DNA of 64,000 nucleotides from Sphingomonas oryzagri (GTDB lineage: Bacteria > Pseudomonadota > Alphaproteobacteria > Sphingomonadales > Sphingomonadaceae). The stretch spans positions 673,208 to 737,207 of the forward strand of contig NZ_JARYGZ010000001.1 in NCBI RefSeq assembly GCF_029906645.1, written 5' to 3'. The notes below the pieces were generated by a model. The model searched no databases. It was not told where the DNA came from and was given only the letters and a program-made list of their open reading frames with translations. The translations under genes and the position numbers were made by a program. Numbering within the stretch: the stretch's first letter is position 1; each line of letters starts with the position of its first letter. Positions 17,591-26,500 of the stretch are shown one piece after another.

Positions 17591-18442
17591 TCAGAGCGCC
17601 TGCATCGCGGGATAGATCCTGAGTGCGGTGCCGCCGAAGACGTCGGCGCGCTGCTCGTCGCTGAGAAAATCGAGAGCGGCCTCGGTCGCCGCGATCATCT
17701 CGGGCAGGGTCCCCGGCGAGGCCGGATAGTTGGAGCCCCAGGCGATCCGCCCGGATCCATAGCTTTCGAAGATCCGGCCGAAGAAGGTCGCCGCCGATGC
17801 CTTGCCATCGGTTGCATGACTGACGTTGAATGGCGTGAGCTTCAGGTTGAGGTTGGAGAAAGCGGCAAGCTCGAACAGCTTGGCGCACCGATCGTAGGGC
17901 GGCCCATCGGAGACATCCGGCATACCCAGATGATCGAGCACGACCGTCACGCGGGGAAACCGACGCAGCAGGGTTTCGACCATGCCGAGGCCCGCCGGCT
18001 GGACCTGCAGGCAGATCGGCAAACCCGCATCGCTGGCATATTCCCAGGCGGGGAAGGTTATGGGATCGTCGAGCCAGGTGCTCTGGCCCGGCATCGTGCT
18101 GCCGGTCGTGAACAGACGCATTCCGACGCCGCCGCGGGCCTGCCAGTGTTTCATCCTCTCCACCGCATCGGGCGCGAGGACGTCTATCGAGAAAACGGCG
18201 GTCAGTCGGTCGGGATGCTGCATGGCCACGTCGCAGACATAGCTGTTGTCGTGCCCGTAGGTTGTCGACGACTGGACCACGGCGGCGAGATCGATGCCGG
18301 CCTCGTCCATTGCCGCCAAAAGCCGCTCACCCGTGAGCGGCCGTTCCTGCGACCAGGTCGAACGGTTTCCGCCGAGCGGGGCGAGCGGATACCGGGCTTC
18401 GTCATCGGAGATGACATGGGGGTGGATGTCGACCTTCTTCAT
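17591..18442 (-). CDS. Amidohydrolase family 2 (TIM-barrel) enzyme
   Basis: The start is the ATG complementing 18440-18442, preceded by GGGAGGA. Upstream in-frame codons lie in the divergent promoter region. The 283-aa enzyme begins MKKVDIHPHVISDDE (HxH ligands at residues 7 and 9) and has barrel elements VVLDHLGMPD (third His) and IAWGSNYPASPGT. It resembles amidohydrolase-related hydrolases and decarboxylases such as 2-pyrone-4,6-dicarboxylate hydrolase. It is first gene of the five-gene catabolic operon, divergent from a LysR gene. It is likely a ring-lactone hydrolase or decarboxylase (inference). Confidence 0.85.
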   Translation of the reverse strand: MKKVDIHPHVISDDEARYPLAPLGGNRSTWSQERPLTGERLLAAMDEAGIDLAAVVQSSTTYGHDNSYVCDVAMQHPDRLTAVFSIDVLAPDAVERMKHWQARGGVGMRLFTTGSTMPGQSTWLDDPITFPAWEYASDAGLPICLQVQPAGLGMVETLLRRFPRVTVVLDHLGMPDVSDGPPYDRCAKLFELAAFSNLNLKLTPFNVSHATDGKASAATFFGRIFESYGSGRIAWGSNYPASPGTLPEMIAATEAALDFLSDEQRADVFGGTALRIYPAMQAL

Positions 18443-18597
18443 GCGTCCTCCCACGCCCGTCGATGCGGGCTTTGCTGTCCGCCTGGGCGGCCCCATCCCG
18501 CGGACGGCAGAGGGCTGCGACCGGCCGCCAATTCGCGGTCGATCGCAGTCGCTCTCCACTGTTCCGCCGATGGATCGATGTGCTTTTCGCGATCCGG

Positions 18598-18626
18598 TTG
18601 ACACTGCCGAATGGTTACAGTCAAAT
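18598..18626 (+). promoter_or_regulatory. Candidate lysR promoter with TTGAC...GTCAA dyad
   Basis: TTGACA (18598-18603) is a perfect -35 match, followed after 17 nt by TCAAAT (18621-18626, 4 of 6 matches to the -10). The start codon is 34 nt downstream. The same stretch forms a dyad TTGAC (18598-18602) / GTCAA (18620-18624), so LysR could bind here and control both directions. Confidence 0.5.
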
Positions 18627-18660
18627 ATCATTCTGTCCGATTTCGATAGCAGGTTGTTAT

Positions 18661-19566
18661 ATGCACCTCCGCCAGCTTCTTCAGTTCGAGGCGATCCTGC
18701 GCGAAGGCAGCATCCAGGGCGCATCGCGGAAGCTGAACATTTCGCAGCCCGCGCTGACCAAGAGTCTCATGCGACTGGAGGAAGAGCTGGGCGTGCCGCT
18801 CTTCGTCCGCGAGAGCCGGGGGACGCGGCCGACGCTCTACGCCGACGCGCTACGCGATTTCGCGAACTCGGCACGTGTCGGGCACGAACAGTCGGTGCGC
18901 CAGATCAAGGCACTGAAATCGGGCGCGATGGGCACGGTTTCGATCCTGGCGGCTCCGCTGATCGGCGATCGCCTCTTTTCCAGCCTGGTCACGCAGGTTC
19001 GCGCGCTCCAGCCCGACCTGCTGCTCTCTTTCACCGAACAATCGGGCAATCTTTACGAATCCCTCGTCGAGGGGCGGCACGATTTCCTCGTCGCGACTAT
19101 CAACGAGAATGTCGATCTGATGGATCTGAACGGCCAGCGCCTGTTCGACGACCAGTTCCTGATCGCCTGCGCGCCCGGTCATCCCGTGGAGAAGATGGAC
19201 CGCCGGAATATCGCCGCCCTGCTGGACTACCACTGGATATTCCCGACCTCGAGCTACTATCTGCGTCGCAAGATCGAGCAGATGTTCCAGTCCGCCGATG
19301 TGCCTCTGCCGTCGCCGGTGGCGGAGATCGCGTCGGTGTCGGTGATCAAATCGGTGGTGGAAACGTCCGACTACATCACCCTGATCGGTCGTTCCGCTAT
19401 CTATAACGAGTTGCGCGATGGCCGGTTGTCGTCCGTCGAACTCGATCTGCCGATCATGCAGCGGCCGGTGGGGATGATCTGGCGCCGCAACCATGGTCTC
19501 AGCGTCGCCGCCTCGATCGTCATGAAGACGCTGCTGAGCATCGCGCGCAACAGCGAAACCGACTGA
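18661..19566 (+). CDS. LysR-family regulator of the adjacent catabolic operon
   Basis: ATG 18661 gives a 301-aa protein starting exactly at the LysR helix-turn-helix (MHLRQLLQFEAILREGSIQGASRKLNISQPALTKSL). A longer open frame upstream covers the intergenic promoter and is not needed. The effector domain includes ILAAPLIGDRLFSSL and LLDYHWIFPT. The subfamily resembles aromatic-catabolism regulators such as GbpR/PcaQ. Divergent placement from the amidohydrolase/decarboxylase-like operon indicates control of it. The inducer is unknown. Confidence 0.92.
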   Translation: MHLRQLLQFEAILREGSIQGASRKLNISQPALTKSLMRLEEELGVPLFVRESRGTRPTLYADALRDFANSARVGHEQSVRQIKALKSGAMGTVSILAAPLIGDRLFSSLVTQVRALQPDLLLSFTEQSGNLYESLVEGRHDFLVATINENVDLMDLNGQRLFDDQFLIACAPGHPVEKMDRRNIAALLDYHWIFPTSSYYLRRKIEQMFQSADVPLPSPVAEIASVSVIKSVVETSDYITLIGRSAIYNELRDGRLSSVELDLPIMQRPVGMIWRRNHGLSVAASIVMKTLLSIARNSETD

Positions 19567-19587
19567 CCGGAACGTCGGACGTTCCGG
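19567..19587. terminator. Bidirectional hairpin between convergent genes
   Basis: CCGGAACG (19567-19574) and CGTTCCGG (19580-19587) pair perfectly around a 5-nt loop in the 30-bp gap between lysR and the HpcH/HpaI aldolase. No T-run is seen. Confidence 0.7.
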
Positions 19588-19596
19588 ATGGCGTGA

Positions 19597-20454
19597 TCAG
19601 TAGCCGGCAAGCTCCCGTGCCTGGCCGGCCACGCCGTAGCTTCGCACGGGGGCGGGCATGAGGAAGCGGTAGCCCTCGTTTCGCAGGCGCTCGACATTCT
19701 TCTCGCTGGTGTGCGGATTGCCGACGGCGACATCGTGTTTGTGGCAGATCGCGACGATCCGGCGCATCGCATCCACCACCTCCGGATGATCATATTGGCG
19801 CGGATGGCCGAGCGCCTGGCTGAGGTCGCCCTCGCCGATCAGAATCAGTCCGATGCCGGGGACGTTGGCGAGGATGTCGTCGAGATTCTCGATCGCCTCG
19901 GGACTTTCGCACATCAGCCCGACCAATATCTCTCCATGCGGGGCGAGCGGCCAGACGTCCGCCCGCGCATAATATTCGGCTTGAGTAAGTCCCCAATAAC
20001 GCGCGGCATGTGCGGGGCCGTCACCGCGCGCGCCCTTCGGTTCGTAGAGCGGCGCGTGCTTCGGGCGGGCGTAGCGACAGGCGGAGACGGCGTTATAGGC
20101 CTGCTGCATCGTCGCGACGTGGGGCCATATCACCCCGTAGACGCCGCGATCGAGAACCTGCTTCGCCTGCGCCTGGTTCATCTCGATCCCGTTGGCGGGG
20201 ATGCGGGCCAGCGGCGTCACCGACGGCGCGATCGATCCGGTTTCGGCGATGGTCTTCCGATTGAGCATGTATTGCAGCGCGTCGCCCAGCGCCTCGACGT
20301 CATAGGGGTGATGCTCCATCTCGAACACGACGCCGTCATAGGGTGCTTCGCCCAGTTCCTGCGCGAGCAGCCTGTCGGCCTTCGCGAAGGCGGCGTAAGC
20401 CGGCCTTCCTTCTTCCCACGCCCGAATGATGCCGTTGAGGCGCCCGATAGCCAT
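19597..20454 (-). CDS. HpcH/HpaI aldolase/citrate lyase family protein
   Basis: This 285-aa TIM-barrel protein of the class II pyruvate-aldolase/citrate-lyase-beta family shows VVFEMEHHPYDVEAL (family VxDxEH-type metal/general-base region), MLNRKTIAETGSIAPSVTPLARIPANG, GVYGVIWPHVATMQQA, a metal Glu candidate in VGLMCESPEAIENLDDIL and LILIGEGDLSQALG. It would cleave or form a C-C bond between a 2-oxo acid such as pyruvate and an aldehyde. It sits 18 nt after the kinase gene in the same direction, so it is likely the last step of the kinase/dehydrogenase/SDR pathway. Confidence 0.87.
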   Translation of the reverse strand: MAIGRLNGIIRAWEEGRPAYAAFAKADRLLAQELGEAPYDGVVFEMEHHPYDVEALGDALQYMLNRKTIAETGSIAPSVTPLARIPANGIEMNQAQAKQVLDRGVYGVIWPHVATMQQAYNAVSACRYARPKHAPLYEPKGARGDGPAHAARYWGLTQAEYYARADVWPLAPHGEILVGLMCESPEAIENLDDILANVPGIGLILIGEGDLSQALGHPRQYDHPEVVDAMRRIVAICHKHDVAVGNPHTSEKNVERLRNEGYRFLMPAPVRSYGVAGQARELAGY

Positions 20455-20472
20455 ATCGTGTCGATCCTTGCG

Positions 20473-21546
20473 TTAGAGGGAGGCGGACATTGCCTGCCGC
20501 CACGCGATGCCGGCAAGCTCGGGAAAGACCCTGGCGCGTTCCGCTGCCTGCGCGGAAGCGGCGGTGCCACGGATCACGCGGCCCCTGATGCCATGGAAGA
20601 TTGCGGCCAGCCGGAAGAAGTTGAACGCCATGTAGAAGCGATAATCGGGGATTCCGGCGCGGCCGGTGCGGGCGCAGTAGGCCGCGACATAGGCCGCTTC
20701 CGACGGAAGATTCAGCGAGGCGAGATCGGCACCGGCAAGGCCCGCCACGATGTGCGGTGGCATGTGATACATCATCGCATGATAGGCGAAGTCGGCCAAC
20801 GGATGGCCGAGTGTGGAAAGCTCCCAGTCCAGAACCGCGAGTATACGCGGCTCGTGCGGATGGAAGATCAGGTTGTCGATCCGGAAGTCGCCGTGGACGA
20901 TGCTGGTCTCGTCGCCCGCCGGGATGTTGGCTGGCAGCCATTCGACAAGCCTGTCCATCGCGGGGTCGCGTCCAGCCTCGGCATCGTCGAGATACTGCGC
21001 CGTCCAGCGCCCGATCTGGCGGGCGAAATAATTGCCCGGTCGGCCATAGTCGGCCAGCCCGATCGCCGCATAGTCCAGGCTGTGGAGCCGCGCGATCGCT
21101 TCGTTCATGGCATCGAAATAGGCCGGCCGGTCGGCATCCGGTACGTCCGGAAGTGCCGCGTCCCAGAAGACGCGGCCTTCCACCATGTCCATGATGTAGA
21201 ACCATGTGCCGATGATGGCCTCATCGGTGCACAGGGCATGAACGTGCGCGACGGGGTAACCGGTCCGTTCCAGCGCGTCGAGCACGCGGGCCTCGCGCTC
21301 GATGGCGTGGGCACCTTTCAGCAAAGGCCCCGGCGGCTTGCGACGCAGGACATACGATTTGCCCGGTGTCACCAGCCGGTAGGTCGGGTTGGACTGTCCG
21401 CCCTTGAACTGTTCGACCGTGAGGGGACCGGAAAAGCCGGGAACGTGCGCTCGCATCCATTCGGCGAGACGCGGCTCGTCGAAGTGGAAACCCTTCCGTA
21501 CGGCGGTGGTGCCTTCATTGGTACGGGCGTCGGCAGCAATGTTCAT
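20473..21546 (-). CDS. APH/ACAD10-type kinase (candidate hydroxyacyl-CoA kinase)
   Basis: The start is the ATG complementing 21544-21546, which overlaps the acyl-CoA dehydrogenase stop (ATGA). The 357-aa product has an aminoglycoside-phosphotransferase fold: a nucleotide-binding segment FKGGQSNPTYRL, invariant Lys region SYVLRRKPPG, catalytic loop IVHGDFRIDNLIF (HGDxxxxN), and metal motif VLDWELSTLGHPLADFAYH. This is the kinase-domain type found fused in ACAD10/11 and as LvaA of levulinate catabolism, which phosphorylate 4-hydroxyacyl-CoA. Adjacency to a matching dehydrogenase supports that role. The exact substrate is inference. Confidence 0.85.
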   Translation of the reverse strand: MNIAADARTNEGTTAVRKGFHFDEPRLAEWMRAHVPGFSGPLTVEQFKGGQSNPTYRLVTPGKSYVLRRKPPGPLLKGAHAIEREARVLDALERTGYPVAHVHALCTDEAIIGTWFYIMDMVEGRVFWDAALPDVPDADRPAYFDAMNEAIARLHSLDYAAIGLADYGRPGNYFARQIGRWTAQYLDDAEAGRDPAMDRLVEWLPANIPAGDETSIVHGDFRIDNLIFHPHEPRILAVLDWELSTLGHPLADFAYHAMMYHMPPHIVAGLAGADLASLNLPSEAAYVAAYCARTGRAGIPDYRFYMAFNFFRLAAIFHGIRGRVIRGTAASAQAAERARVFPELAGIAWRQAMSASL

Positions 21547-22724
21547 GCCATGGCCTCTCGATGCTCGCGCTTGATCCGCTTCGCGAGCGACCATTTGTGG
21601 ACCTCGGTCGGCCCGTCGTAGATCCGGAAGGCGCGGATTTCGCGGAACACCTGCTCGACGATCGTGTCGCCCGATACCCCGCTTCCGCCCATCACCTGCA
21701 CGCAGCGATCGGCAACACGCATCAGCGCCTCCGACACCGCGACCTTGGTCATCGAACTTTCGGTGGTGCCCAGCGAGCCACCGTCGAGCACGCCGGCACA
21801 CCAGTCGATCATCAGTTCGGCCTGCTTGAGATCGATCATGTTCTCGGCGAGCATGAAGCCGACGCCCTCATGGTCGATCAGCCGCTTGCCGAACGCCTCC
21901 CGGCGGCAGGCGTAAGCGGTTGCGATCTCGTGCGCGCGCGTCGCCGCGCCGTACCAGCGCATGCAGTGCGACAGGCGCGCGGGGCTGAGGCGGACCTGCG
22001 CATATGGGAAGCCTTCGCCGGCCGCGCCGAGCATCTGGTCGGCCGGCACGCGCAGATTTTCGATCGTCACCACGGCATGGCCGCCGGGCATCGAGCTGTC
22101 GATCGTGTCGAGCAGCCGCTCGATCCGGATCGCCGGATCGGGCAGATCGACCAAGAACATGCAGGCGCCGCCGGCGCTCTCGGCCGCCTCCGACTTCGCC
22201 ATGACGATGCCCACCTTTGCCCCGCAGGCACCGGTGATGAAGGCCTTGCGCCCGTTGATGACCCAGTGATTGCCGTCGGGCCGGCAGGTGGTGCGCATCA
22301 TCGAGGGATCGGATCCCGCACCGCCGTCAGCGGCAGGCTCCGTCATGAAGAAGGCCGAACGCGCTTCCCCGGCGATCATCGGCGCGAGGAAATGCGCCTT
22401 CTGCTCAGCCGTGGCGACCTTGCCGATCAGATACATGTTGCCCTCGTCGGGGGCCATCGTGTTGACCGCGACCGGGCCGAGTGGCGAAAGCCCGGAACGC
22501 TGCAGCACGATCGCCGTCTCGCGCTGGGTCAGGTGGGAGCCATCTGGCAGAATGTGCGGGGTCAGCACGCCGGCATCACGCGCTTTCGCGCGCATCTCGG
22601 CGACGAGATCTTCACCCGGCCCGTGGCCGTGCACGGCGAAGCGCGGATCCTTTTCGTAGGGGATCACAACGTCGCGAACGAATGTCTCGACGCGATCGGC
22701 GATCGCCTGCGCCCGGTCAGTCAT
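21543..22724 (-). CDS. Acyl-CoA dehydrogenase of ACAD10/11 type
   Basis: The start is the ATG complementing 22722-22724 (393 aa); the longer open frame runs into the SDR gene. ACAD features are the flavin-binding AFFMTEPAADGGAGSDP, WVINGRKAFITGA, GGHAVVTIENLRVP and the C-terminal GGSGVSGDTIVEQVFREIRAFRIYDGPTEVHKW (cited in parts). The active-site loop has YDGPTEVH rather than the YEGT of classical enzymes, as in ACAD10/11 relatives. With the overlapping kinase gene this suggests elimination from a phosphorylated hydroxyacyl-CoA rather than simple alpha,beta-desaturation (inference). Confidence 0.88.
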   Translation of the reverse strand: MTDRAQAIADRVETFVRDVVIPYEKDPRFAVHGHGPGEDLVAEMRAKARDAGVLTPHILPDGSHLTQRETAIVLQRSGLSPLGPVAVNTMAPDEGNMYLIGKVATAEQKAHFLAPMIAGEARSAFFMTEPAADGGAGSDPSMMRTTCRPDGNHWVINGRKAFITGACGAKVGIVMAKSEAAESAGGACMFLVDLPDPAIRIERLLDTIDSSMPGGHAVVTIENLRVPADQMLGAAGEGFPYAQVRLSPARLSHCMRWYGAATRAHEIATAYACRREAFGKRLIDHEGVGFMLAENMIDLKQAELMIDWCAGVLDGGSLGTTESSMTKVAVSEALMRVADRCVQVMGGSGVSGDTIVEQVFREIRAFRIYDGPTEVHKWSLAKRIKREHREAMA

Positions 22725-22738
22725 GCCATATCTCCGCT

Positions 22739-23485
22739 CTAGAGGCCGCTCGTCAGATGCCCGCCGTCCACCGGGATCACGGCGCCCGTCATGTAGGTCG
22801 AAGCGTCTGACGCCAGGAGCAGAAGCGGGCCGTCGAGATCCTCCAGACGGCCGAGCCGGCGCTGGGGGATGCGTTTGAGCATCGCCTTGCCAGCCTCGCC
22901 ATCCCAGAAGGCGCCGTTGATGTCGGTCGCGATATAGCCTGGCGCGAGTGCGTTGACGCGGATGCCGAAGCGCGCCAGCTCCAATGCAGCTATCTTGGTG
23001 AGCTGGATCGCTGCCGCCTTCGACACCGCGTAGGACGCGACGCCTCCGGCCTGTCGTAGCCCCAGGATCGAAGCGATATTGATGATCGCGCCGCCGCGTC
23101 CGCGCGCACGCATCGCGCGGCCCGCCAACTGGGTCAGCAGAAACATGCCGGTCGCGTTGGTGTCGATCACGGTCTGCCAATCCTTCACGGATTGATCGAG
23201 GAAGGGGGCTTCGCGGGTGATGCCCGCATTGTTCACCACGATATCGATATCCTCGATCGCGGGCGCGAGCGCGGCGATTCCGGTGGGGTCGGTCATGTCG
23301 AGGGTCACTGCGGTACAGCGCCGGCCCATCGCATCGATCTCGGCGGCTAGCCCCTCCAGCAGATCGGTTCGCCGCGCCGTGATCACGAGATCGGCGCCTG
23401 CGGTGGCCAGCGTTTTTGCGAAATGCCGGCCAAGGCCGCTCGACGCGCCCGTCACCAGCGCGCGCTTGCCGAGAAGATCGAACAT
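22739..23485 (-). CDS. Short-chain dehydrogenase/reductase
   Basis: The start is set at MFDLLGKRALVTG (ATG complement 23483-23485), giving 248 aa, the usual classical SDR length; an in-frame ATG at 23527 is also open. The cofactor motif TGASSGLG, NNAG, catalytic Ser in IINIASILG, and YAVSK (Tyr-x3-Lys) are all present. RxRxxD-type residues after beta2 (TARRTDL) point to NADP. It lies 14 nt upstream of the acyl-CoA dehydrogenase and probably oxidises a 3-hydroxyacyl intermediate in that pathway (inference). Confidence 0.92.
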   Translation of the reverse strand: MFDLLGKRALVTGASSGLGRHFAKTLATAGADLVITARRTDLLEGLAAEIDAMGRRCTAVTLDMTDPTGIAALAPAIEDIDIVVNNAGITREAPFLDQSVKDWQTVIDTNATGMFLLTQLAGRAMRARGRGGAIINIASILGLRQAGGVASYAVSKAAAIQLTKIAALELARFGIRVNALAPGYIATDINGAFWDGEAGKAMLKRIPQRRLGRLEDLDGPLLLLASDASTYMTGAVIPVDGGHLTSGL

Positions 23486-23536
23486 CGGGACGCCTTTCCG
23501 CTCAACCAGGGGATGATTGCCAACCATCTGAAAATT

Positions 23537-23570
23537 ACGTATGTCATAACACGTATATAAGTCAATTGAC
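23537..23570. promoter_or_regulatory. Direct repeats and palindrome in SDR / indolepyruvate oxidoreductase divergent gap
   Basis: ACGTAT occurs at 23537-23542 and 23551-23556, a 14-nt period. GTCATAAC (23543-23550) lies between them and resembles the GT-N4-AC core of GntR operators. GTCAATTGAC (23561-23570) is a perfect palindrome. The GntR gene at 27092-27811 is a plausible binder. Confidence 0.4.
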
Positions 23571-23586
23571 GAGTAGGACAGGCGCG

Positions 23587-26500
23587 ATGGCGGAAGCGAT
23601 GGAGCGGGAATCGACGGTGCCGGCGGGGCGCGCGGTGAGTTTGGCCGACAAGTTCATGCTGCGATCCGGTACGGTGCTGATCAGCGGTGTGCAGGCGCTC
23701 GTCCGCCTGATGCTGATCCAGGCGGAGCGCGATCGCGAGGCGGGGTTGAGAACGGCCGGTTTCGTCTCCGGCTATCGCGGATCGCCGCTCGGTACGCTCG
23801 ACATGGCGTTCGGAACCGCAGGGGCCGCGGTCGCCGACCATGGCATCGTGATGCGCCCGGCGGTGAACGAGGAACTCGCCGCGACGATGATCGCGGGAAC
23901 CCAGCAGATCGAGCAGAGTCGGGAGGCGCGCGTCGATGGCGTGTTCGCACTCTGGTATGGCAAGGGGCCGGGTGTCGATCGCGCCGCCGATGCGCTGCGA
24001 CATGCCAATTATCACGGCAGTTCGCCGCGTGGCGGCGTCGTGCTTGCGGTCGGCGACGACCACCTCTCCAAATCCTCGTCGATCGTCTGCAACTCCGACG
24101 ATGTTGTCGCCGGCATCCACGTGCCGCTCTTCTATCCGGCCGATCCCGCCGAGATCGTCGAATACGGCCTGCATGGCTTCGCGCTCTCCCGGCATTCGGG
24201 ATCCTATGTCGCGCTGAAGATCATCACCGAGGTGGCCGACGCGACCCGCGCGGTCGAAACCGACGAATTGGCGCTGTCACCCGTCCTGCCGGATGTCGCG
24301 GTGCCGCCGCTTGGCCTGCACAATCGCTGGCCGGACAACGCGCTGGATCAGGAAGCGCGGCAGATCGAGCATCGGCTTCCGGCGGTTGCCGCCTATGTCC
24401 GCGCCAACCGGCTCGACAAGGTGAAGCTCAAGCGTCCAGGCGCCCGGATCGGCCTCATCGCGGCCGGCAAGTCCTGGCTCGATCTGCTGGAAGCCATGCG
24501 GCTGGCGGGGCTGGACGAGGCGCGGATGGCCGCGCTCGGCATTGCGCTCTACAAGCCTGCGATGATCTGGCCGCTCGAGCCGGAAGGCCTCGCCGGTTTC
24601 GCGGACGGGCTCGATACGCTGATCGTGATCGAGGAGAAGGGCCGCTTCCTCGAAAGTCAGATCAAGACGATTCTCTACGATGGGCCGCAAGCCCCGGCGG
24701 TGTGGGGAAAACAGGGGCCGGACGGAGCGGCGCTGCTGCCCGCCACCGGCGACATCACGCCCGAGCGGATCGCCGCGACCGTGGGAGGCCTGATCGCGAC
24801 GCTGACCAGTGACGAGGCACTGGCGACCAAGGTCGCGCGTGCCGACACATCGCTTCTCGTTCAGGGGCGCTTCACCGTGCCGCCCGCGCTGCGGAAGCCC
24901 TTCTTCTGCTCGGGCTGCCCGCACAACCGCTCGACCGTCCTGCCGGAAGGCAGCCGCGCCACCGGCGGCATCGGCTGCCACAGCATGGCCACCTACCTCC
25001 AGCCCAACACCAGCATCTATGCGCAGATGGGCGGCGAGGGCCTCCACTGGGTAGGCCTCGCGCCCTTCACCGACGAAAAGCACATGTTCGCGAACATGGG
25101 CGACGGCACCTATTTCCATTCCGGCATCCTCGCCATTCGCCAGGCGGTCGCGGCGGGCACGAACATCACCTTCAAGCTACTCTACAATTCGGCCGTCGCG
25201 ATGACCGGCGGCCAGTCGGTCGACGGGGAGCTTTCCGTTGCGCAGCTTGTCGACCAGATCCGTGCGGAGGGGGTGGGCACGATCGTCGTGTCGACCGACG
25301 ATCCCGATCGGTATCCGGCGGGCGATCCGGTCCGCGCCAGGGTGGACGGGATCGAGAACCGCACCGAATATGATCAGCTCCAGCGTCGGTTGCGCGACCA
25401 GCCCGGCGTCAGCGTCATCGTCTACGAGCAGATGTGCGCGACCGAGAAGCGGCGCTTGCGCAAGCGCGGCAAGCTGGCCGATCCGGCGCGGCAGGTGTTC
25501 ATCAACGAACTGGTCTGCGAAGGGTGCGGCGACTGCTCGATCAAGTCGAACTGCCTGTCGGTCGAGCCGGTCGAAACCACTTTCGGCACGAAGCGCCGGA
25601 TCAACCAGTCGAGCTGCAACAAGGACTATAGCTGCATCGAGGGTTTCTGTCCCAGCTTCGTGACCGTCGAGGGCGCGAAACCACGGCGGACGGGCGCGCG
25701 CGCGAGCGGAGATTTCGATGCCTCGACCCTGCCGCTTCCCTCCCGCGACGCCTCGTCACATGAGCGCGTGGTCGTTGCCGGCGTGGGTGGCACCGGCGTG
25801 GTGACGATCGGCGCGCTGGTCGCGATGGCCGCGCACATGGGTGGCCGGCGGGTCGGCGTGCTCGATCAGGTCGGCATGGCGCAGAAGGGCGGCGCGGTCG
25901 TCAGCCACATCCATGTCGCCGACGCACCGATCCACGCTCTGCGTATCCCGCCGGAACAGGCGAGCCTCGTCCTCGTCTGCGACGAGATCGTCGGCAATCT
26001 ACGCGACGTGATGGCCGCGATCGATCCGGGCGGCACCTATGTCCTCGCCAATGCCGACGTCGCGATCACCGGCGATTTCACGAAGGATCGCGATGCGACC
26101 CCCGATGGCACGCTGCTCGCCCGCCGGCTGGAGCAACGTGCCGGCAGCGACCACTTCGCGGCCTATCCCTTCACGCGGTTGTCGGAACGCCTGTTCGGCG
26201 ATGCCATCGGTTCCAACCTGATGATGGTGGGCTTCGCCTGGCAGAAGGGCTGGATCGCGATGGATCTGGGCGATTTCGAGGCGGCGGTGACGCTGAACGC
26301 CACGGCGGTCGCGATGAACAAGGCGGCTTTCGCCTGGGGCCGCAGGCTGGCGGTGGATCCGGATGCGGTGCTGGCGGCAGCCGGCCTCGTCACCGCCGTG
26401 TCGCCCATCGAGGAGGACATGGTGGATCGCAGGGCCGCTTTCCTCGCTGATTATCAGGACGGGGCCTATGCGGATCGCTTCTGCACGCTGGTCACGAGGG

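Noticed and set aside
18463..18660. N-terminal extension of the LysR gene upstream of 18661
   Set aside because: The extension covers the divergent promoter with a perfect -35 element, and the LysR helix-turn-helix begins exactly at ATG 18661.
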